A DNA stretch of 64,000 nt from Kineococcus mangrovi (GTDB lineage Bacteria; Actinomycetota; Actinomycetes; Actinomycetales; Kineococcaceae), in assembly GCF_041320705.1 (NCBI RefSeq), contig NZ_JBGGTQ010000011.1, positions 1 through 64,000 of the forward strand, written 5' to 3'. The translations under genes and the position numbers were made by a program. This document shows, piece by piece, positions 60,885 to 64,000 of this stretch. Every line of letters starts with the position of its first letter. Positions within the stretch are counted from its first letter, which is position 1. The notes beneath the pieces are model-generated. The model worked only from the letters and a program-made list of their open reading frames with translations, was not told the DNA's origin and did not search any database.

Positions 60885-61831
60885 GGCCGGACGGGGAGCT
60901 GCGCTGGGCGCCGGGCCGCCCCGTGCCCGTCGCCGCGATGCTGCGGCCGCTGCGCCGCGGCGGGGGCGACCCGACCTTCCGCCAGGACCCCGACGGGTCG
61001 GTCTGGCGCGCCACCCGCACCCCCGACGGACCCGTGGTGCTGCGGGTGCGGGCCCACCCGGCGGACGCCTCGGTGCACGCGCAGGCGTGGGGGCCGGGCG
61101 CGGACCGGGCCCTGGGCGGGGTGCCCGAGCTGCTCGGCGCCGCCGACGAGACGTGGGCCGAGTTCGTGCCCCGTCCCGAGCACACCGTCCTGGTGGAGTC
61201 CTGGCGGGCGCACCGGCACTGGCGCGTGGGCCGCACCGGGGCCGTGTTCGAGGCCCTGTCGGCCTCGGCGCTGGAGCAGGTCGTGACGAGCGTGGAGGCG
61301 TTCGCCGCCTGGCGCCGCCTGGTGAGCAGGTTCGGTGAACCCGCCCCCGGCCCGGTGGGTCTGCTGCTGCCGCCGACGCCGCAGCAGTGGTCGCGGGTGC
61401 CGTCCTGGGAGTGGTTGCAGGCCGGTGTCGAACTGCGCCGCCGGAAGGTGACGATCCTGGCCGCGTCCCGCGCGGCCGGTCTCGAGCGCACGCTGGCGAT
61501 GCCCCCCGACGAGGCCGACCGGGCGCTGCGGTCGCTGCCGGGGGTGGGGGTGTGGACGTCGGCGGAGGTCCGCCAGCGCGCCCACGGGCACGCCGACGCG
61601 TTCAGCTTCGGGGACTACCACGTCGCGAAGGACGTCTCCTGGGCGCTGACGGGGGAGGTCCTCGACGACGCCGGCTGCGCCGAGGTCGTGGAGTGCTACC
61701 GGGGGCACCGGTTCCGGGTGCAGCGGCTCCTGGAGTTCGCCGGGGCCCGCCGGCCGCGGCGGGGTCCGCGGATGACGGTGCCGACCCACACGCCGAACCG
61801 GGCCCTGCGGGCCGCGCGGGCGGTGCGCTGA
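60881..61831 (+). CDS. HhH-GPD family DNA glycosylase (AlkA-like)
   Basis: The protein has 316 residues. The C-terminal half holds the helix-hairpin-helix LRSLPGVGVWTSAEVRQRAHG followed by the Gly/Pro-Asp loop ADAFSFGDYHVAKDVSWAL with the conserved Asp. The upstream helical region and an N-terminal mixed domain (VWRATRTPDGPVVLRVRAHP, GGVPELLGAADETW) match AlkA-type 3-methyladenine glycosylases. It would remove alkylated bases in the cytoplasm. The usual lysine is not evident at the hairpin, so a monofunctional glycosylase is expected. GTG 60881 follows a TACCGT box; the longer open frame upstream is not conserved. Confidence 0.85.
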   Translation: MRPDGELRWAPGRPVPVAAMLRPLRRGGGDPTFRQDPDGSVWRATRTPDGPVVLRVRAHPADASVHAQAWGPGADRALGGVPELLGAADETWAEFVPRPEHTVLVESWRAHRHWRVGRTGAVFEALSASALEQVVTSVEAFAAWRRLVSRFGEPAPGPVGLLLPPTPQQWSRVPSWEWLQAGVELRRRKVTILAASRAAGLERTLAMPPDEADRALRSLPGVGVWTSAEVRQRAHGHADAFSFGDYHVAKDVSWALTGEVLDDAGCAEVVECYRGHRFRVQRLLEFAGARRPRRGPRMTVPTHTPNRALRAARAVR

Positions 61832-61876
61832 GCCCGGCTCGGCCGGCGAGCGCGCCGGGCCCCGGCGGTCCCGGGC

Positions 61877-62644
61877 CTACTGCGCGGTGTGGCCCGCGTC
61901 CACGGGCAGGGCCGCGCCGGTGACGTAGCTGGCGGCGTCGGAGCACAGCCACAGCACGGCGGCCGCGATCTCCTCCGCCTTCCCGAGCCGGCCCAGCGGC
62001 ACGCCCGCGGCGGCCGCGGCGGTGTCGAGCTCCCCACCGGCCGCCATCCGCGCGACCATGGGGGTGTCGATGGTGCCGGGGCAGACGGCGTTGCAGCGCA
62101 CCCCGTGCCTGCCGTACTGCAGGGCGACGGACTTGGTCGCGCCGATGACGCCGTGCTTGGTGGCGTGGTAGGTCGTGCGCCCGTCGCCGCCGACGAGACC
62201 GCCGAGGGAGGAGCAGTTCACGATCGCCCCGGAACCCTGCCGGCGCATCTGCCGCAGTTCGTGCTTCATCGAGGCCCACACCCCCTTGAGGTTCACCCCG
62301 ACGATCGCGTCGAAGGCCTCGAGGCTCTCCTCGGCGGAGTCGACCGGCGGGAGCATGATGCCGGCGTTGTTGAACGCCATGTCGAGGCCGCCGAAGGTCT
62401 CGACGGTCGTCTCGACGGCGGCGGCGACCTGGGCCTCCTCGGTCACGTCGCACCCGATCGCGACGACGTGCCGGCCCTGCGCCCGCAGCTCGTCGGCGAG
62501 GGTCCGGGCCGCCTCGGCGTCCACGTCCACGACGGCGACGTTCGCGCCGGCGTCGGCGAAGGCGCGCACGGCGGCCTCGCCCATGCCGGCGCTGCCGCCG
62601 GTCACGAACGCGGTCCGGCCGGTGAAGTCGTAGGTGACGGACAT
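61877..62644 (-). CDS. Short-chain dehydrogenase/reductase
   Basis: The protein has 255 residues. The classical SDR pattern is complete: TGGSAGMGEAAVRAFADAGA (cofactor loop), VVDVDAEA pointing to NAD, CDVTEEAQV, FNNAGIMLPP, the catalytic NCSSLGGLVGGDGRTTYHATKHG (Ser, YxxxK) and VCPGTIDTPMV. The C-terminus VTGAALPVDAGHTAQ is typical. The substrate is unknown. ATG 62644 is chosen; a longer reading adds an artificial His-Pro-Ala repeat encoded by the tandem repeat just upstream. Confidence 0.9.
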   Translation of the reverse strand: MSVTYDFTGRTAFVTGGSAGMGEAAVRAFADAGANVAVVDVDAEAARTLADELRAQGRHVVAIGCDVTEEAQVAAAVETTVETFGGLDMAFNNAGIMLPPVDSAEESLEAFDAIVGVNLKGVWASMKHELRQMRRQGSGAIVNCSSLGGLVGGDGRTTYHATKHGVIGATKSVALQYGRHGVRCNAVCPGTIDTPMVARMAAGGELDTAAAAAGVPLGRLGKAEEIAAAVLWLCSDAASYVTGAALPVDAGHTAQ

Positions 62645-62659
62645 GCTGGGTGTTCCTCC

Positions 62660-62713
62660 GGGGTGTGCGGGGTGTGCGGGGTGTGCGGGGTGTGCGGGGT
62701 GTGCGGGGTGCAC
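62660..62713. repeat. 9-base tandem repeat GGGGTGTGC, five copies plus one degenerate
   Basis: Five exact copies at 62660-62704 and a degenerate sixth (GGGGTGCAC) fill the 76 bases between the SDR start and the cyclophilin-like stop. The repeat begins 16 bases before the SDR ATG on its 5' side, so changes in copy number would alter spacing between the two genes of the operon or an SDR promoter. Confidence 0.92.
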
Positions 62714-62720
62714 CGGGTCG

Positions 62721-63098
62721 TCAGCCGGCGGCGGGCACCGCCTCGATCGTGACGGTCGGCCGGCCCTCGCCCTCGACCAGGGCGTCCAAGGGGTCCGAGA
62801 CGTGGCCGAGGACGACGAGCCCGGCCGACCGGGGGAAGTCGCGGTAGAAGAGGGCGAGGTTGCCCCAGGGGGCGTAGTAGGCGATGTCGCCGGCCGTGGC
62901 CGCCGCGGCGTCGGGGGAGCCGTCGGTGCTCAGCCGGCCGGGCAGGTCGGCGACCTTCTCGGTGGCGTGGAAGTCGGCGAGGGTCAGGGTCAGCGGCAGC
63001 ATGGCCGCGAAGTCGCGGGCGGCCGCGCTGTCGTTCAGCGTCGCCGCCAGCGGCGTGCCCTCGGTGGTGGTGATGCGGATGTCCACGGGTGCGGTCAT
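62721..63098 (-). CDS. Cyclophilin-like fold protein
   Basis: The protein has 125 residues and one compact beta-barrel. Signatures are IRITTTEGTPLAATLNDSAAARDFAAMLPLTLTLADFHATEKVADLP, IAYYAPWGNLALFYRDF and LVVLGHVSDPLDALVEG. This is the cyclophilin-like-2 family (PF18050), found in many bacteria near oxidoreductases or efflux genes; it lacks the catalytic residues of true prolyl isomerases and its role is unknown. It overlaps the MFS stop by four bases (ATGA) and precedes the SDR gene, so the three form an operon. Confidence 0.82.
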   Translation of the reverse strand: MTAPVDIRITTTEGTPLAATLNDSAAARDFAAMLPLTLTLADFHATEKVADLPGRLSTDGSPDAAAATAGDIAYYAPWGNLALFYRDFPRSAGLVVLGHVSDPLDALVEGEGRPTVTIEAVPAAG

Positions 63099-64000
63099 CT
63101 CCCGTCGTCGGTGGGGTGGTGGTTCGTGCTCGTGCTGGTGCTGGTGGTGGTGGTGGTGGTGGTGGTGGCTGCGGCGCGTCCGGTGCCGGCGGTGAGCAGG
63201 ACGACGACGGCGGCCAGGACGGCGAGGGCGGCGTAGCCGAGCGCGATGGTCTGCAGCCCCGTCCCGGCGGCGCTGAGCCGTCCCGAGACCAGGCTCGGCA
63301 CGGCCGCCCCGCCGTAGGAGAACAGGTAGACGGTGGACATCAGCCCGGCGCGCTCACCGGGGCCGATCCGGTGCAGCAGGCCGCGCACCGAGCCGGTGAA
63401 GGCCGCGCCCTGCGCGGCGCCGGCGACGATCCCGCAGGCGATGACGGCGGTGACGCTACCGGTGCGCAGCCCCGTCACGACGCCGGTCACGGCCAGCGCG
63501 AACACGACGATCCCGGCCCGCTGCGCGTTCGGGGGCCGCAGCCGGCCGGTCAGCGGCCCGCCGAGGGCGTAGGGGGCCATGAAGGAGGCGAAGACGACGC
63601 CGGCGACCAGCGTGCTGCGGGTGCCGAGGTCCTGCGCGGAGATCGTGGGGCTGAAGGCCTGGTAGAAACCGCCGAAGGCCCAGGTCCCGCAGAAGACGGC
63701 GACGGCGGCGGGCAGCAGGGGCCGGATCGACCGGGGCAGGTGCACGCGCGGGCGCAGCGAGGCCAGCGCCCCCGCGCGCCGGTCCACGGCCTCGGGGCCC
63801 AGGGCCAGCAGCACGGCGCAGACGGCCAGCAGGGCGACGACGGCGAGGTAGGGGGTCTGCTCCGGGGCGGGCCCGTGCTCGGCGAGCGCCCCGGCGCCCA
63901 GCGCGCCGAGGGTCAGGCCGACGAGGGGGGAGCCGGCGACGGCGGTCGCGCCCAGCCAGCTCGGCCGGCCCGGGGCGAGGTCGACGATGCCGGCGGCGAC
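63095..64000 (-). CDS. MFS transporter, C-terminal part (cut by window edge)
   Basis: At least 301 residues from the right edge to the stop at 63095, about eight helices of a twelve-helix major facilitator. VAVFCGTWAFGGFYQAFSPTIS, the SFMAPYALGGPLTGRLRPPNAQRAG loop and CGIVAGAAQGAAFTGSVRGLLHRIGPGERAGLMSTVYLFSYGG are typical of drug or sugar efflux MFS proteins. The tail ends in eight threonines, then Ser-Thr repeats, encoded by a TGG microsatellite. The substrate is unknown. The first helices lie beyond the window. Confidence 0.85.
   Translation of the reverse strand, partial: VAAGIVDLAPGRPSWLGATAVAGSPLVGLTLGALGAGALAEHGPAPEQTPYLAVVALLAVCAVLLALGPEAVDRRAGALASLRPRVHLPRSIRPLLPAAVAVFCGTWAFGGFYQAFSPTISAQDLGTRSTLVAGVVFASFMAPYALGGPLTGRLRPPNAQRAGIVVFALAVTGVVTGLRTGSVTAVIACGIVAGAAQGAAFTGSVRGLLHRIGPGERAGLMSTVYLFSYGGAAVPSLVSGRLSAAGTGLQTIALGYAALAVLAAVVVLLTAGTGRAAATTTTTTTTSTSTSTNHHPTDDGR
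63142..63168. repeat. Trinucleotide microsatellite (TGG)9 inside the MFS gene
   Basis: Nine uninterrupted TGG units on the plus strand encode the poly-threonine tail of the minus-strand MFS protein. Slippage would change tail length in frame. Confidence 0.95.

Noticed and set aside
62645-62713. N-terminal His-Pro-Ala repeat extension of the SDR protein
   Set aside because: It is translation of the 9-base tandem repeat; the Rossmann fold starts right after ATG 62644.

Overview
The window is chromosomal DNA from a very high-GC actinobacterium: strong GC bias at third codon positions, many GTG starts, and stop-start overlaps of the GTGA type. Gene content points to a non-sporulating actinomycete with an arabinogalactan-type wall. 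It includes UDP-galactopyranose mutase, a GlfT2-type galactofuranosyltransferase, a Wzm/Wzt exporter, decaprenyl-phosphate phosphoribosyltransferase, a DprE2-type reductase, LGFP-repeat wall hydrolases and a CWB2 wall protein. Kineosporiaceae (Kineococcus-like) would fit, but this is an inference from gene content, not proven. No rRNA, tRNA, CRISPR array or recognisable insertion sequence was seen.

Layout. 1-5.6 kb: the 5' end of a UDP-glucose dehydrogenase gene, a CWB2 surface protein, a GT2/DUF2304 pair, an ABC exporter and small membrane or enzyme genes. 5.7-21.5 kb: a nearly gapless run of 13 plus-strand genes (GT4, DUF6541 membrane protein, double-GT2 protein, acyltransferase, glf, glfT2, wzm, wzt, AftB-like GT-C, PAP2, UbiA, GtrA, GT87), read here as one galactan/arabinan assembly and export operon. 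21.4-27.4 kb: a decayed DUF559 gene, then a minus-strand operon of three secreted LGFP-repeat proteins (amidase, M15-like peptidase, SpoIID/LytB-like). 27.8-36.2 kb: a DUF1800/DUF1501 pair, an acyltransferase, a GH15-like protein, an isolated AAA ATPase under an AT-rich palindromic promoter, and a GT39-like membrane protein. 36.3-42 kb: dprE2, an AEC transporter, a DUF2079 protein, galE and manA. 42-51 kb: a LysR/EamA divergent pair, flotillin plus NfeD-like protein, TIGR03089, SRPBCC, a large membrane protein, GNAT and a methyltransferase. 51-55 kb: a second envelope-glycan cluster (DPM1-like GT2, a GT4-methyltransferase fusion, a UPF0104 membrane protein). 55-60.6 kb: a five-gene peptide-type ABC importer ended by a strong hairpin. 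60.7-64 kb: an MFS remnant, a HhH-GPD glycosylase, an SDR, a cyclophilin-like protein and an MFS gene cut by the window edge.

How the genes work together (family knowledge plus inference). GalE makes UDP-galactose and Glf converts it to UDP-galactofuranose. A GlfT1-like domain and GlfT2 build lipid-linked galactan, and Wzm/Wzt exports it. UbiA, PAP2 and DprE2 supply the decaprenyl-phosphate arabinose donor, and AftB-like and GT87 proteins act outside the membrane. The LGFP proteins are probably wall remodelling enzymes that bind the finished polymer. DprE1, EmbA/B/C, AftA and the rhamnose-linker genes are not in the window.

A regulatory theme runs through the window. Many first-of-operon genes have an (T/C)ANNNT box 6-9 nt upstream of the start codon and no Shine-Dalgarno sequence, the signature of leaderless transcription.
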